Positions 20,401 to 31,990 of a DNA stretch of 64,000 bases are shown one piece after another. Numbering within the stretch: the first letter of the stretch is position 1; each line of letters begins with the position of its first letter. The stretch comes from Prochilodus magdalenae (lineage: Eukaryota > Chordata > Actinopteri > Characiformes > Prochilodontidae). Location of the stretch: NCBI GenBank assembly GCA_024036415.1, contig JAMWET010001633.1, forward strand, positions 308,001 through 372,000, given 5' to 3'. Under the pieces are notes generated by a model. The model was not told where the DNA came from. It saw only the letters and a list, made by a program, of their open reading frames with translations, and made no database searches. Both the position numbers and the translations under genes were made by a program.

Positions 20401-22680
20401 ACCTTGTTAGTTGTTACGTCAGTTTTCTCCTGTCAAGTATTTTAACTGGTAATACACATGGCATACATGGCAATACTAGGCATCTTAGGTTTAATTAATA
20501 TACAAACATTTCTCAAATATTTTACTTGGTTTGAGTGAAATTAGTGAAATCGTATCCCATTTGCAGAAACGTTTGCTTGTTTTGTGAAGTAATGCCTTAG
20601 CAAGTTGACCACAAGGCTCTGATCCAGAATACTCCTAAATTAAAGAGACCGATTACATCATTCAGTTTCTTGCCTTTGCTTTATTGTGTCATGTAGCTTT
20701 TTATAAATGCCTGCAAAATTATAAAGCACAAAAGTACATGCCAGAGGGAGAAACTCCGAAACCACTTTTCTCAGCAGACTGAAACACCACAGCTTCACTG
20801 GAATTCCAGCCCTTTTCTCTGTTACAAGATGACATCATCTTTGTCTACCAACAACCTTAGCATACCCTCTCACAATGCACAGTCCAATGCAAATGTCCTG
20901 TTGCAGTCTTGCAAAGGTGAATCAGCTGTCTGTCAGCTTGTTTGGACTTTGGCTCAAACTGACAATGGCAGAACCGAGCTGAGTACACTGGACTTATTGG
21001 TAAACAAGAGTGAAAGACACAGGAGCTCAAACAGAACATTTCAGGCAGACAGTGAATAAAGACGTACAGCTGGAGGAAACTGAAGCCTGTTAATGTATTC
21101 TAATTCTGATCCCAGAAATAAAATTATGAACACTGAAAATGAGCACAATACTCAACTGTAAACTTCCTACACTTCCTAAAGGTTAAGAGACTGAATGTAC
21201 CGGGTAAGCCATGTTAATGACAAGGAGTCAGTGGCAAAACTCATTGACTTAAGCATGTCTAAAAGGCAGGGCCGACTTTTGATCAGTGACTCTAGCTGAA
21301 ATAGCAGAAGCCGACTCCTCACTGTATTTGGCTCAAGAGACATTCTGACTGCAGAAAACCTGGAGTTGTGCATCACAAGGCTACTTACCCATCAGCCAAA
21401 ACTGTAGAGAAACCCATCAAGAGAGGCTAAACCTGATACAGTTCTTTTGTGCTAATTAGCATTGAAGGAATACAGCTTATTAAATATAGATTTCTGCAAG
21501 TTCAGTCGATAACTCTAACCTTCATGTTTATATATATATATATTTTATTTTAACAAAGCACTAGTTAGTCAGTTGACACACTAGACACATTGCTATGATA
21601 ACACAGTGAACGTAAACAGTATGTGAGGCTTGACCAACAAGCTAGTTCATTCTACCTATTACAAGCAGACACATATCAACTGTTCAGTGACTGCCTTAGC
21701 TGCTGTCGTGTTTCAGCCAGTCCTACAACCGTCTGCTAAAGCACCTGTACCCTTCCATCACAGGGTCATTGCACTAGATGAAAGGTGAAAACCTTTGGAA
21801 AAGCTTTATCATCTTAGAAAATATTGGTTATATTTAAGATAAAGTACAGTGGGTAAATGAAGAAACTGAATTTTGGGAAAGATGGTTGTTTCAACAAGTC
21901 AACGATCCTGGCCATACAGGCAAAATACTTAAGACTGGCTTCTAAAAAGAAGGGCAAAGCTGCTTACACAGACTAGCCAATCTTCTGACCGTTGGACAGT
22001 TTTGAAAGTCAGTTTTGCTCATAATTACAAGCATAAAACCAAAAGACAATGAGTCAGATTCATAACACACGGCAGTAACTGCGCACCATCGTGTAAACTG
22101 ACAAATAACAGTTATTTATAAAACTGTCTGTCTTTTAATTTGGCTGTATTTTTACCACTGTTGTGCACAAGTCAATCAAAGGCTTTTCATGATGCACCAA
22201 ATGTTTGCAATGCGTGAAAGATCTGGACTGCAGACAGGCCCGTTTAGCAGACTCTTTTACTACAGAGTCAAGTTGTTACGACACCTGCAGGAAAAACCTG
22301 CATATGTCATTTAGCATTAATGGTGCCTTCAAAAGTGTGCAAGCCACCAATGCCATTTGAACTAATGCTCATCATATAACATCGTACCCCTTGGAATTGT
22401 GTGCTGACAACCAGCTTGATTGTTTTGTCAGACCACAGGATACTTTTCTACTTCGTCTCAGTCCATATTGGTCAGGCTGAGAGAAAGGGGCATGGATTAT
22501 GGATGGATGTCTACTTTTTTTTTTTTTCCAAGGCATAGTTATAACTTGCATGTGTGGATGCAGCGACAAACTATGACCACAAACAGTGGCTTCCACATGT
22601 GTTCCTGAGCCTATGTAATGATTTCCACTACAGACTCATGCCAGGTTTTAATGCAGGGTCAGCTGAGTGTCCAATAGTCA
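20401..22680. other. Intron, no recognised element
   Basis: A short AT run at 21526-21546 and a T run near 22516. Small open frames without context. No repeat family identified. Confidence 0.45.
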
Positions 22681-22689
22681 ATTATTAGT

Positions 22690-22830
22690 TTATTCATCTT
22701 CTAAGCCGCTTATCCTTCTCGGGTGCTGGACCCTAACCTAGTGCTCATTGGGCGTTATGCAGGAAACAGCATGGACCCAAAGATCATGGCCAGTCAGTAT
22801 TGTTTTTTGGACTTGTCCCTAGCGCATCGA
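22690..22830. repeat. Fish dispersed repeat, partial copy 1
   Basis: TTATTCATCTTCTAAGCCGC, TTATCCTTCTCGGGTGCTGG and CATTGGGCGTTATGCAGGAA parallel 27040-27115. The element is very common in fish genomes; I do not name its class. Confidence 0.6.
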
Positions 22831-22839
22831 TACGCTTGT

Positions 22840-23290
22840 TCAAGCAGCATAGCCACAGTGCTCACGCCAGAGCTGGTGCTGTTTCCTAGGATCTATCAAA
22901 CCCATTAAAACGGGCCTCCTTTTCCACTGATTTGATATCTGAGCGATTATGTATCTGACTGTAGGCAGCCTTTAACCTGGAAGTAGAAATTGGTGGACCA
23001 TGCATAAAAACAACATGGCGGAACGTGTTTCTTCTTCTGCAGAACACTGCTGGGTCATTTTGCGGCTGCTTTCATTGTTTTCTCCCATTATCCTGTCTTT
23101 TTTGGAAAACAGCAGTGCCCACATCTTTATGCGGTGATGGCAGCCTCATGCCCTTTTGTCCGTTACATGGTTCCATGATTCCAGACCAGTGAGTTCAAGG
23201 GGCTGGATCCCCACTGATCTTGCTGGCCACTAACCAGAGCAGTGGACCAGCGAACAATGGTGTGCGATTCTTGCACCAGCACCATATGAT
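22840..23290. repeat. Dispersed repeat C, copy 1 of a pair with 30240
   Basis: Shared with 30240-30650 in the same order: GAGCTGGTGCTG(T/G)TTCC, GGATC(T/C)AT, AAAAACAACATGGCGGAAC, GGTCATTTTGC, GGTTCCA and CAAG(G)GGGCT. Probably a non-autonomous DNA transposon. Confidence 0.65.
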
Positions 23291-23589
23291 TACCCTGGAT
23301 TCTCTGAACCTTTAAATGATATTATCTACTTTAGATGATGGAATCCTAGTTGCTATTTATATGTTGAGAAACGTGGTTACTAAATTGTTCACTATTTGCT
23401 CATGCAGTCTTTCACAAAGTGGTGAATGTCTCCTCAGCTTTACCTCTGAAAAACTCCGGGAAGCTGTTGTTATACCAAACCATGTAACTGACCAGTTGCT
23501 AACCATCACAACTTTTTTGGAACTGGACTTCCCCTCTAACACAAATGCCTTTTTTAGACAGAATGTGTCCTGTATGCCTCTGAAGCCCA

Positions 23590-24060
23590 GACCTAAAGGC
23601 TTAGTACATCTGGTCCTCAGCATGAGGGCTGAGAGTGTGGCAGATTGGGTCGATGCGGAGAGCACAAAGCACTCGGCTGTGTCTCGGCCCGCGGTCAGGG
23701 ACACACGCACACGGCTGAAACAAGTCTATGGTTCCCCACCTGCAGGAACATCTGACAGCGATCTGGAACGCCAGCGACGCAACGCTCAATTTGGCCCCCG
23801 ACTTGCAGTGAGGTTAATGGTTTCCAGCAACCTGGGCCATCCTCCCCCCCAAAGAGAGAGGCACACGTAGAAACAATTACACTCTCCCCACAATGAGCTA
23901 ATAACGGGCACTCTTCAGCGAATGGCGAACGGGCCTGGAATCCAATCAAGGCCTTTATGACCTACCTGCAAATGAGGGAGAAAGCAGCAAATCTGACAGC
24001 AATAACAAGCCATCCCTGAATAGCCATTCCAGACAATAAAGAGCGCAAAGGGTGAAGTAA
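23590..24060. other. Candidate conserved non-coding block (unverified)
   Basis: Balanced composition, no repeat, overlapping open frames on both strands (184 codons plus, 117 codons minus). Neither frame has family resemblance. TGCAAATGAG and ACAATAAAGAG are octamer- and Sox-like words. Confidence 0.25.
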
Positions 24061-24426
24061 AGTTCTAGACTGCTCCACATGTAGAAGTAATGGCATCTGG
24101 GTTACAATGTGGGAATCATTTGAACCCCCCGGTCTTTTCGTGTGGATAAAGGAGCATCATTCTACTCAGGATGAAATGCAATTAATTTTGGCATTTGAGT
24201 ACTTTTTTCGTCAAAAGTAGCATACAGCAGTAGGCTTACTGTGACAGCACCGGAGCTTCAAAATTGAAAACAGGTTAAAATATTCCATACTAGCCGAGGG
24301 AAATCGCTAGATGAGTAACGGAAGTTGCCTCTTTAGATGAGCTAATGAGATGAGCACAATGTTGGATGATGTTGAGGACCTGTCATCTTCTACATGAGGT
24401 CTTGCTTTCTCCTCAGTTGAGAAATA

Positions 24427-24950
24427 TAAGCTCAATGGCCAAATAAATGAGTCACCTTGCTTGGCAGTAACTTCAGGCTCCTGCAGATGGAGTCGCTCGG
24501 GGATGATGGGGCTATAAACACCTGCAGGGTGTGAGTGACAGGATTCACAGATTGTGAAGAGGTGCAACAGTGAATGTTTGGTTCCATGTGTGGTAAATGG
24601 CTCCAAAGCAGATGTTAACGATTCGCTAAAAGACTGCATTTGAGCGTGCCAAAGACCATAGTGTGAAGGAAGTAGCTGAATCTGCAGGTGTGTGGAAGAG
24701 TAGGATCATAAGGGTCTACCAGCAGTGGCTAAAATCTACAGGGATATTCTCCCTATTACCAAATCTGGCCACCTGAGCAAATCTTTGAGACAAGAGTAGA
24801 TGACAATTGATGTGTCTTACATCCAGAAACTTGACCAAGCAATGCCAAATCGAATTGCTTTGCATCTGTCATATATGGTTGTGAATGTATTACATGCTAT
24901 TACGTACATTTTAATTATAGGTGACCTTTTTTTTGTTTGGTGAGCTTATA
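24427..24950 (+). mobile_element. Family B non-autonomous Tc1/mariner derivative, copy 1
   Basis: Terminal repeats are TAAGCTCA...GTCACCTT at the left and AGGTGACC...GGTGAGCTTA at the right. Between them the text codes (broken) for SVKEVAESAGVWKS, a Tc1 helix-turn-helix segment, followed directly by the C-terminal IQKL region. The catalytic middle seen at 13258 is missing, so this is an internally deleted copy. Confidence 0.75.
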
Positions 24951-25560
24951 TTCATTGCATCAGCTAGAGCAGTTAGCCAAGTTAGCTGTACCAATACTGG
25001 AAATATCATGTACCTCCATTTATAGAAATGGCAAAATTACATTTACTGTTGTGGAAATTACCAATAACAACTTACAGCCAGCTTCCAGCATATTTGTGGT
25101 TTGAAAAGGTCTTTGAAACAAACAGTAATAAAGCTCTGCGAGGCAACATTTGGAATATAAATCACATTTAAAGTCGTTTTAAGCTAACTGACGACAGAGT
25201 GGCTTTTGATCTCTGTCGAGGCAATTTAATCTGTCCTGCTGTTGCAGACCCTTAATTTTATTGCAGTCCCTTTATTATGGAAATACATCATAATGACAAT
25301 AAAATGCAGCAGCCTAACCATAACAATAACAAACCAGAACAATAACCACAGCAATAACAGGTTAAGTAAAAAGAAGTAAAAAAAATTACACAGGTAGTTT
25401 GCAACCATTATTAACAACTATAAATAAGCTTGATTGAAATAAAACATCCAGTCCTGACCTGCACTCAATAAATATAGTTTTTACTCCTACAAATCTGCAA
25501 GTTACACACTCGAGTTATGTGAACAGTGCTGCTAGCAAACTACCTGAGGAAATCAGTAGC
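24951..25560. other. Intron, no recognised element
   Basis: AT-rich text with no supported feature. Confidence 0.5.
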
Positions 25561-25565
25561 GACTA

Positions 25566-26300
25566 ACTACACTCATCATCAAAACAATAGATGCACACCG
25601 AGGAATCAACTGACAGGAATGACCCTTGGTGGGTAGGTTTGACATTGTGAGGGATGTGAATAATTCAAGTTTCACGCTTGGCTTCGCATGTGATGTAGGC
25701 AAGGATGGTTGTGGGCATTTAGCAAGCAGTGATGCCTTCCATGAGTCATCCTACTAGTGCCAGCACTATTAGCAGATGACTGCACCATGCAGGACTACAT
25801 TACCGTTACTATGACTGTCAGCATCACCAAAGACTGCAAGGGTTCATGCCAGACTGTCATGGAGTGACTAAGAATCACGGCAGGTCATCTTTAGTGACAA
25901 GTCTGGTTTTTGTCTTGGTGGACACGACCAATGAATCTGTGTGTGGAGGCACCGTGGTCAACCCTACGATAAATTACTTGTTCTCAGGTATCACATGTCC
26001 AGAAGGCCAAAATCTGCAGCAACTGTGTGAAAAAATTCAAGCTGCATGGGATGGATTACCACAGGACACCATTAGGAACCTCTACAGCTCCATGCCGATA
26101 CGTCTGGAAGGTTGCAAACATGGTGGTCCTACGCCATACTAAGAGACCCCACTTCTGTATGTGTAGCTCAATAAATATTCCCCATATCAGACTAAATGTA
26201 CCATCATGCATTGTTCCTGGTAACCTTTATCTTTTTTCCCAATAGCACTGCAATCCCACACTTACTTCGGGGTGCAGCTATTCTATTGATGATGACTGTA
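25566..26300 (+). mobile_element. Tc1/mariner-like relic, family A, copy 4 (longest, both termini)
   Basis: It starts ACTACACTCATCATCAAAAC and ends with the inverse GTGCAGCTATTCTATTGATG plus ATGAC. The plus-strand frame at 25846-26142 holds the transposase C-terminus: NLQQLCEKIQAAWDGLPQDT, then IRNLYSSMPIRLEGCKHGG and PTPY, a typical IS630/Tc1 ending. Upstream parts are eroded, and length (735 bp) is about half of an autonomous element. Confidence 0.8.
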
Positions 26301-27010
26301 CAATCCTTGAGCTTGTTATGCTAATGCTAAACTAAGGGGAATTAACTGAGTTAAACAAAAAAGGAAGTTTTAAAAAAGGTTTTCGCAGCGAAGCCGGATG
26401 CTAGCACACGGCCCACACAAACAGTAGCGCGTGTGATGAAAGACTAACAAAGCTAACAACAGCTTAAACAGCAGGGGTCAAAAATATAAACACAGACTAT
26501 TAGTGTAAAACAAATGGCTACACTTTCCTGCTGCGCTATCAGCCAAGCTAAATGTTTTTAGTGTAATAACCATTCACAGTGGCATATGCAGCGATGCCAA
26601 AGGCAGTCAGGGTTCTGAAGATCAGTCTGGAGCTCAAACTCACAGAGCAGGAAATTGTCATTCACTCAACACAACACTGACAGACAATTATAAAAAAATT
26701 TAGACGTGTATTCAGCGTGGAGACCAGCTGGCTACAAAACGAGACTTCTTGGCCTCAGCTAAAGACGGGGCAACTTTGTAATATCTGCTCAAAGGGTTGA
26801 GTTTTCAGTCATCAGTCTGGTAAACTTTATCCTGTCTTATATAAAATCTGATATATACTCATAAGACATATTATATAACGTGTGTAATAATGTTTTGGAA
26901 GGGGACAACAAAAGACATGTTGAATCAGCATGGCCAGAAATGTATATATGATACATATAAGGGTACATGTACCCATTTCTTTGTTATATGGAAAAATGCT
27001 GAGACAACAA
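26301..27010. other. Intron, no recognised element
   Basis: Mixed sequence; no supported feature. Confidence 0.5.
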
Positions 27011-27300
27011 ACTTGTCATTCATTCATTCATTCATTCATTCATATTTTAAGCCGCTTATTCTTCTGGATGGTGGCGGGTGCTGGAGCCTGTCCCAGCGCT
27101 CATTGGGCAGAAGGCAGGAAACACCTTGGACAGGCTGCTGGACCACAGTGCAGACACACAGACATACACATTCACACATAACCTCACACCTAGAGGGCGA
27201 TTTACCTGACTGCAAGTCTCTGAACTGTGCCATGCAGACACAGGGAGAACATGTAAACTCCACACAGAACGACCCTGGACCTGGCCAGGAGTCAAGCCTG
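27010..27300. repeat. Fish dispersed repeat, longer copy 2, starting with (CATT)n
   Basis: (CATT)n at 27017-27043, then TTTTAAGCCGCTTATTCTTC, GGTGCTGGAGCCTGTCCCAG, CATTGGGCAGAAGGCAGGAA and finally GGGAGAACATGTAAACTCCA. This order is characteristic of a repeat found throughout teleosts. The 152-codon frame across it is not a gene. Confidence 0.8.
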
Positions 27301-27599
27301 TCTTATTGTGCGGCACTTGTTTGTTTGTTTTTTATTTTGAAACTGTAACCTCTGTTTGCATGCTGTATGTTAGTTTGATAGAATCTGGGATTGTTCAAAT
27401 AGAGCTTTTCAGTGGTTTTCATAGAGATACCTTCACCAATTTGGCTAGATATATTGGACAGTTCTCTTTGGATACATCAACAAGCAGTGACCTAACCAAA
27501 GCAACAGCACAGCAAAAAGCTCCAGTTCCTCTTCAGAGCCTCCACTGTAACAGGAATGCACAACCCGTGTGAAAGCCAAAGAAAGAGGCTATAGTCAGG

Positions 27600-27870
27600 G
27601 AGCAACTAACTCTATGTATGATACACACTATGTGGCTGATGTGCATGTGCTCACACTTTTCATCTAACTTGTTGAATGTTCCATTCCAAGGGCATTAATA
27701 CTGAGTTGCTCCCCACCCTCTATCACCTTGCAGGCTCTACTCCTCTAGGGATGACCTTCCAGTTCATTTCCATGGTGTTTGCTGAGGTTAAGGTCCAAGC
27801 TTGCTCAGGTGACTGGAGATCCTTCACACCAAACTCATCAAACCATATCTTTATGGAGCTCTGTTCGAGT
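27600..27870 (-). pseudogene. Tc1-like transposase relic in the intron, next to the WAP-exon donor
   Basis: On the minus strand the text reads [20 protein letters not shown], closely following the Tc1-like block that ends in the WPAQSPDLNP motif of the element seen at 4290 and 13805. The rest is degenerate. It lies within about 65-330 bp of the anos1 splice donor and happens to be in frame with the WAP exon across the donor. Confidence 0.7.
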
Positions 27871-27934
27871 TGTAAGACGTTATCAGAGCACCATCTTGTG
27901 ATATATGTATTTTGTTGTACGGGTGTATATGTAC

Positions 27935-28157
27935 CTTTATACAAATTCCTAGGCACCTGGCAGGTGTGTCCACAGCCATTGGGGCAGCACTTCCTGTGGG
28001 CTGGGCATTCTGCATCCTCCTCGCAACTCTCCACACAAGCCGCGGCAAATCCGCTGGCTCGGTCTGGGGCCGGACAGTCACCCTGCTTCACTGCCTCCAC
28101 ACTGCGCAAAAACTCACAACTGGTCAGGCACTCGTAATGCTTCTTCGGAAACAGAGT
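27935..28157 (-). CDS. anos1: anos1 exon: end of cysteine box and complete WAP domain (223 nt)
   Basis: This exon encodes 74 codons plus one base. Residues 1-24 ([16 protein letters not shown] and following) finish the cysteine box. Residues 25-70 form a whey-acidic-protein four-disulfide core with eight cysteines at about residues 28, 41, 45, 51, 57, 58, 62 and 66, including [11 protein letters not shown]. The stretch KQGDCPAP and [11 protein letters not shown] is essentially diagnostic of anosmin-1. WAP domains resemble small serine-protease inhibitors; in anosmin-1 this domain takes part in urokinase and receptor interactions (family knowledge). The acceptor is gtccag, preceded by a CT microsatellite; the donor is AAAG|gtacat in phase 1, and the next exon begins GA to complete glycine. 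The open frame continues past the donor into a Tc1 transposase relic and stops at 27723, which matters for intron-retention products. Confidence 0.97.
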
Positions 28158-28159
28158 CT

Positions 28160-28198
28160 GGACAGAGAGAGAGAGAGAGAGTAAGAGAGAGAGAGAGA
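28160..28198 (-). promoter_or_regulatory. anos1: CT microsatellite serving as the polypyrimidine tract of the WAP exon
   Basis: The plus strand has an interrupted (GA)n run touching the WAP-exon acceptor. In the gene's sense it is a (CT)n tract ending in gtccag, so the U2AF-binding tract of this exon is a length-variable simple repeat. Confidence 0.75.
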
Positions 28199-28419
28199 TG
28201 AATCAGCAAATGAGGTCAATAAGGCTTGTTTGGGGGGGTTAGATTTCAGATTGAAGGCTACATAGGAATTGATAGATCTGCATTAATTCATATGCTTATA
28301 AAATAATATAATTAAAACGTATTAACAGTTTATGCCAAAATGCATCAAAGCATATATTTTGTTTATGGCAGTCATAAAAACACATATAATGTTTTATTAG
28401 GTATGTGTCATTGCATAGA

Positions 28420-28421
<2 letters not shown>

Positions 28422-28505
<84 letters not shown>
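28422..28505. repeat. (AT)n microsatellite
   Basis: About 40 AT units, the longest pure run in the window. Confidence 0.98.
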
Positions 28506-28508
<3 letters not shown>

Positions 28509-29095
28509 AATCAAATCAAATCAAATCACTTTATTGTCACATCACATTTTCACAGGTGTGAAGGTGAGTGAAAAACTTAGGTGCGTAGTCCCTTACAGTA
28601 CTTCAATACAAACATATAAATAGACAATAAATATTTACAGTACTAAGCACTAAAATCTCTGTTTACACTAATTTACGTGTAAATTATAAAAGTTATGAAT
28701 AAAAACTATGATATATGCAGATGTACACATTACCATATAGCACTATGGTAAGGCTGGGGTAGATGAGAGATGCAGGGTATATACAGGGCATAGAATATTA
28801 TATTATGTATTATATATATGTATATACATACACTACAGATATACAGTGTGGATGGAAGATAGCAGTAGGTCAGTCTATATGTGCAGTGTAAATATGCTAA
28901 TGTAAAGTGCAGTGTGTGATGATTGTCCATGGAGATCATCGTTTAGATGATTTTGGTGAGGTGTGCTGAACCAGGTCCATATACCAGTGCATCAGCACTA
29001 CTGGCTGTTCAGTAGCCTGATGACTTGGGGGAAGAAACTATCTCGGAGGCGGCTGGTTCTGGACTTTATACTTCGGAACCTCCTCCCACTTGGCA
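28506..29095 (-). mobile_element. LINE 3' end, truncated, with (CAAAT)n tail
   Basis: Starts at a (CAAAT)n run and CACTTTATTGTCACATCACA, the antisense of a LINE tail, and reaches GGGGGAAGAAACTATCTCGG near 29030, the antisense of the common fish LINE motif at the end of ORF2. Further 5' parts are missing, as usual for target-primed retrotransposition. Confidence 0.7.
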
Positions 29096-29104
29096 TATAT
29101 ATAT

Positions 29105-29275
29105 ATATATAAAACAACATCGTCGACAAAACAGTTGCACCCAGAAGGACTTAACAAACAGGGGATGTATTATTACTGGACACCATTAGAAACCTCTACA
29201 ACTCTGACGTCTGGCATGTTGGTTTAGCAAACACGGCAGCCCGATGCCATACTGACAGACACTACTTGTACCCTG
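29105..29275 (+). mobile_element. Family A relic, copy 5 (short, internally deleted)
   Basis: CAGTTGCACCCAGAAGGACT, then directly GGACACCATTAGAAACCTCT and GATGCCATACTGACAGACAC, so the terminus is joined to the transposase tail with the middle lost. Confidence 0.65.
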
Positions 29276-29458
29276 TATACATATATAGTATAGATTTAGG
29301 ATTCTTTGAATATAACACTGATAAAAACATTTTACCACTGCACAACATATGAAACTATGTTGACAGGGACTTGAATATGTCACTTGTCCAGCCCTGAACA
29401 AGTTTCCAGCCCAGTTATTATTACAGTGTACATTCCCTAACCACTCTCACATTAAGAA

Positions 29459-30160
29459 TTACATTACATTGCAGCTACAGCTATACAGTCCAACTACACT
29501 GTGCTCCAAAATTCTTTGGTAGTGCTCAAATTTCACGATGCCATGCACACATTCAAGGCACCCGGTGCCAGAAGCAGCAAAGCAACCCCAAAACATCTGT
29601 GAACCTTCTCCAAGTGTTCTTCTCTTTAAAGGCCTCATTTTGCTCTCTGTAAACAGAATAATGATGCATTTTGCCCAAAAGAGCTGGTTTGGTCTCATCT
29701 GTCCACAGGACATTCTCCCAGAGGGATTCTGGCTTCTAACGGTAGCCAAAGTTTTTGCAAATTCCCGTCTGTGTTTTTTTTTTTTATGTCTTTGTGTTAG
29801 CAGCAGGGTCCTCCTGGGCCTGTGACTCTCTTAGCTCAGCTCTGAGCTCGGCTTGAATTTGTATAGAAGTTAATCAGGGTTGTCTTGGCACCACTTTCAC
29901 TGTAACCTTTCATGAGCTTTTCTCCTCCGTCCATGTCCTAGAAGGTTAGCCTTGGTGCCGTGTGCTGCAAAATTCTTTGATTATGTTGCTTACAGTGGAC
30001 ACAGGAGCTAGAGGTCTCTGGAGATGGACCCATTATTTTCCTCAAATTCTTTCCTCTTCTTGTGTTTCTCTATGCCATTCTCAGTTGTGGTACACACAGA
30101 CACACAACATACAGGCTGACTTGCCTCTATTTAACATTTTAATTTCGGATTAGAGGACAT
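29459..30160 (-). pseudogene. Tc1-like transposase relic, family F
   Basis: The minus frame 29459-29749 contains MFWGCFAASGTGCLECVHG and IVKFEHYQRILEHSVV, corresponding to the VMVWGCF block and the following YQRIL segment of a common fish Tc1 family. Lower-similarity text towards 30160 (TTATGTCTTTGTGTTAGCAG, GTCCTCCTGGGCC on the plus strand) fits the N-terminal part. Frames are broken. Confidence 0.8.
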
Positions 30161-30239
30161 TTACCTGCTAGAAATCCAATTTTTATATTGCAATTTCTTA
30201 AGAGAACAATATTCTTCAATCCATTTTCAGAACTCTTGT

Positions 30240-30650
30240 TACCTGTGTCCACCAACAAAGCACCAGTGCTTGTGCAGAGCTGGTGCTGGTTCCCAGGATC
30301 CATCGATCACGTTAAGAATGGCCCCCTTTCCTACTGGTTTGAGAGTCGAGCCATCATGTATCTGGATGTGGGCGATTTGTAGTCCACAAGTCAGTGGACA
30401 ATGCTCAAAAACAACATGGCGGAACACATTCTTTCCTCAGCAGACCACTGACTGGTCATTTTGCTGGTGCTTTATTGATTTCATTCATTCTCCTGAATTT
30501 TTAGGAAAATTATGGTGTTAAGAACTTGGTGACAGCAGCACCACAGCCTTTTGCCACTTTTGTCACGGTTCCAGACCTGCAAGTTCATGGGGCTAGAACA
30601 GCACCGAGTTTGCTTTTTGCAGTGGAAAAGCACAGAACGGTTGAAGATCT
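30240..30650. repeat. Dispersed repeat C, copy 2 (partner 22840)
   Basis: Ends 63 bp from the cysteine-box exon. AAAAACAACATGGCGGAAC is identical in both copies, and the flanking order of phrases is kept. The left and right ends (GTGCAGAGCTGGTGC / TTGCAGTGGAAAAGC) suggest a foldback DNA transposon. Confidence 0.65.
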
Positions 30651-30713
30651 TGCCATCGGAAAAGAGCTGTGTGTGGTATTTTATTTCCATGTTGGGACTT
30701 TTGGCAGACGTAC

Positions 30714-30776
30714 CTCACACAGGTCCTGACACTGGTTCTCCTTCAGGTCCCATGATGCCTTGCAAGGTTCCAAACA
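30714..30776 (-). CDS. anos1: anos1 exon: cysteine-rich box (63 nt, 21 codons)
   Basis: This exon encodes the middle of the N-terminal cysteine-rich region, which precedes the WAP domain in anosmin-1. The 21 residues read CLEPCKASWDL followed by KENQCQDLCE. They contain four cysteines in the family spacing and closely resemble the human segment as I recall it. On the minus strand the acceptor is a pyrimidine tract ending in ctccag, and the donor is GAG|gtacgt. The exon is in phase 0 at both ends, so skipping it would keep the frame but remove four disulfide cysteines. It is the most upstream exon visible. The next exon upstream should hold the signal peptide and was not found in the remaining 33 kb: such an exon would give an open frame of about 85 codons with a characteristic cysteine pattern, and none appears. 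Confidence 0.95.
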
Positions 30777-30929
30777 CTGGAGAAGAAGAAAAGATGGTAG
30801 ATGTGAGCTCTTCAAATGGATCTAGAGATGGCTGATGTTTTTAACAAAGGTAGATTGGCTTTATAGCTTAAAACACTGAGAAGCGTTTGTGAAACCCGGA
30901 ATGGTACATTTATTACCAAGTATTGGCAG

Positions 30930-31344
30930 CTGATATCACTGATACACTTTCTATACACTACATGGTCTGCTGACCTGCATGGATGCTCGTATGGAGAGTC
31001 AGGCTGAGCAGTAGAACCAAGAATCTCTATTTCAGATGGAAGCTGGGACGTTTAGCAAAGAGCTAAAGTCTGTTTTACTGCAATACACAAACTAATGCAC
31101 TATAAAAACCTATCAAAGGACACGTTATACAGGGTCTTACGCTGTAAACAGATGGAAAGTGCAGCTTGATAATTATAATCGGGCTATGATTCTTAAATCC
31201 TTATCTATATTCTATATTGTATATTACTGCTATTATTATTGTTTAATTTTTCTTTCTGCAAAGAGTCACACTCATTCGCTTCGTATGCGAGTACAATGCC
31301 TATAAAAGGATTCTATTCTATTCTATTCTATTCTATTCTATTCT
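30930..31344 (+). mobile_element. Probable LINE 3' end with (TTCTA)n tail
   Basis: AT-rich 3'UTR-like text ending in CTATAAAAGGATTCTATTC and a pure (TTCTA)n run at 31311-31344. This tail type is characteristic of fish LINEs. Confidence 0.5.
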
Positions 31345-31474
31345 GCCTGTTTTTCCTTATAATATGCAGGACATGGTGGAATCCACTTTAACCTACAGGT
31401 TCTGAACATACACAGATGCTGTTTATGAACAGATTTATTTGAGCTAGTTATCAGCGCTTTTTACAACCAATGTT

Positions 31475-31990
31475 GTCTTAAAGCAGCTTCACAGAGAATC
31501 AGTTTGTTATATATAAGAAAAGGAAAGAAAAAAAAATAACAAAGTTAATGTACAGACATTTGAGGGTGGGGGGATGGCGAAAAACCAGGTCCAAGCCCCC
31601 CGTGAGCAAGCCAGAGGCAACAGTGGCGAGGAAAAACTCATGTGAGAAGTGAGACGGAAGAAAGGAGAGAAGGAAGAAACCTCGAGAAGGAAGCAACCTC
31701 AAGAGGAACCAGGCTCAAGGGCGGAACCCAACCTCCTTAGGTCGAACCCGGATGAAGAGAAAGACAGAACTAACAGGAGAAGAAATCTACTGAATCCAGT
31801 CTGATTAGTCCAGGAGGGAGTAACTGCAAGATGGAGCCGACCTATAGCTAGAGTTCATGATCAGAGCCAGACGCTGGTCAGTGTAAAGGTTATGGTCATG
31901 CCGGGCAATGAAACAGGGCAGGAGACCCATGTTGGCGCTGATGCTCAGGTGCCTGGGGGTTCTGATGTGATCGCTCCGTTATTCAGTCAT
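31475..31990. repeat. Fish dispersed repeat (GCAGCTTCACAGAGAATCAG type)
   Basis: TTAAAGCAGCTTCACAGAGA, AGGAAGCAACCTCAAGAGGA and ACCAGGCTCAAGGGCGGAAC occur in the order of a common fish repeat. Class not determined. Confidence 0.55.

Noticed and set aside
23316..23870. 184-codon plus-strand frame
   Set aside because: No domain, no splice logic, an overlapping 117-codon minus frame in the same block; likely chance in balanced sequence.
26890..27348. 152-codon plus-strand frame
   Set aside because: It runs through the CATT microsatellite and a common fish dispersed repeat.
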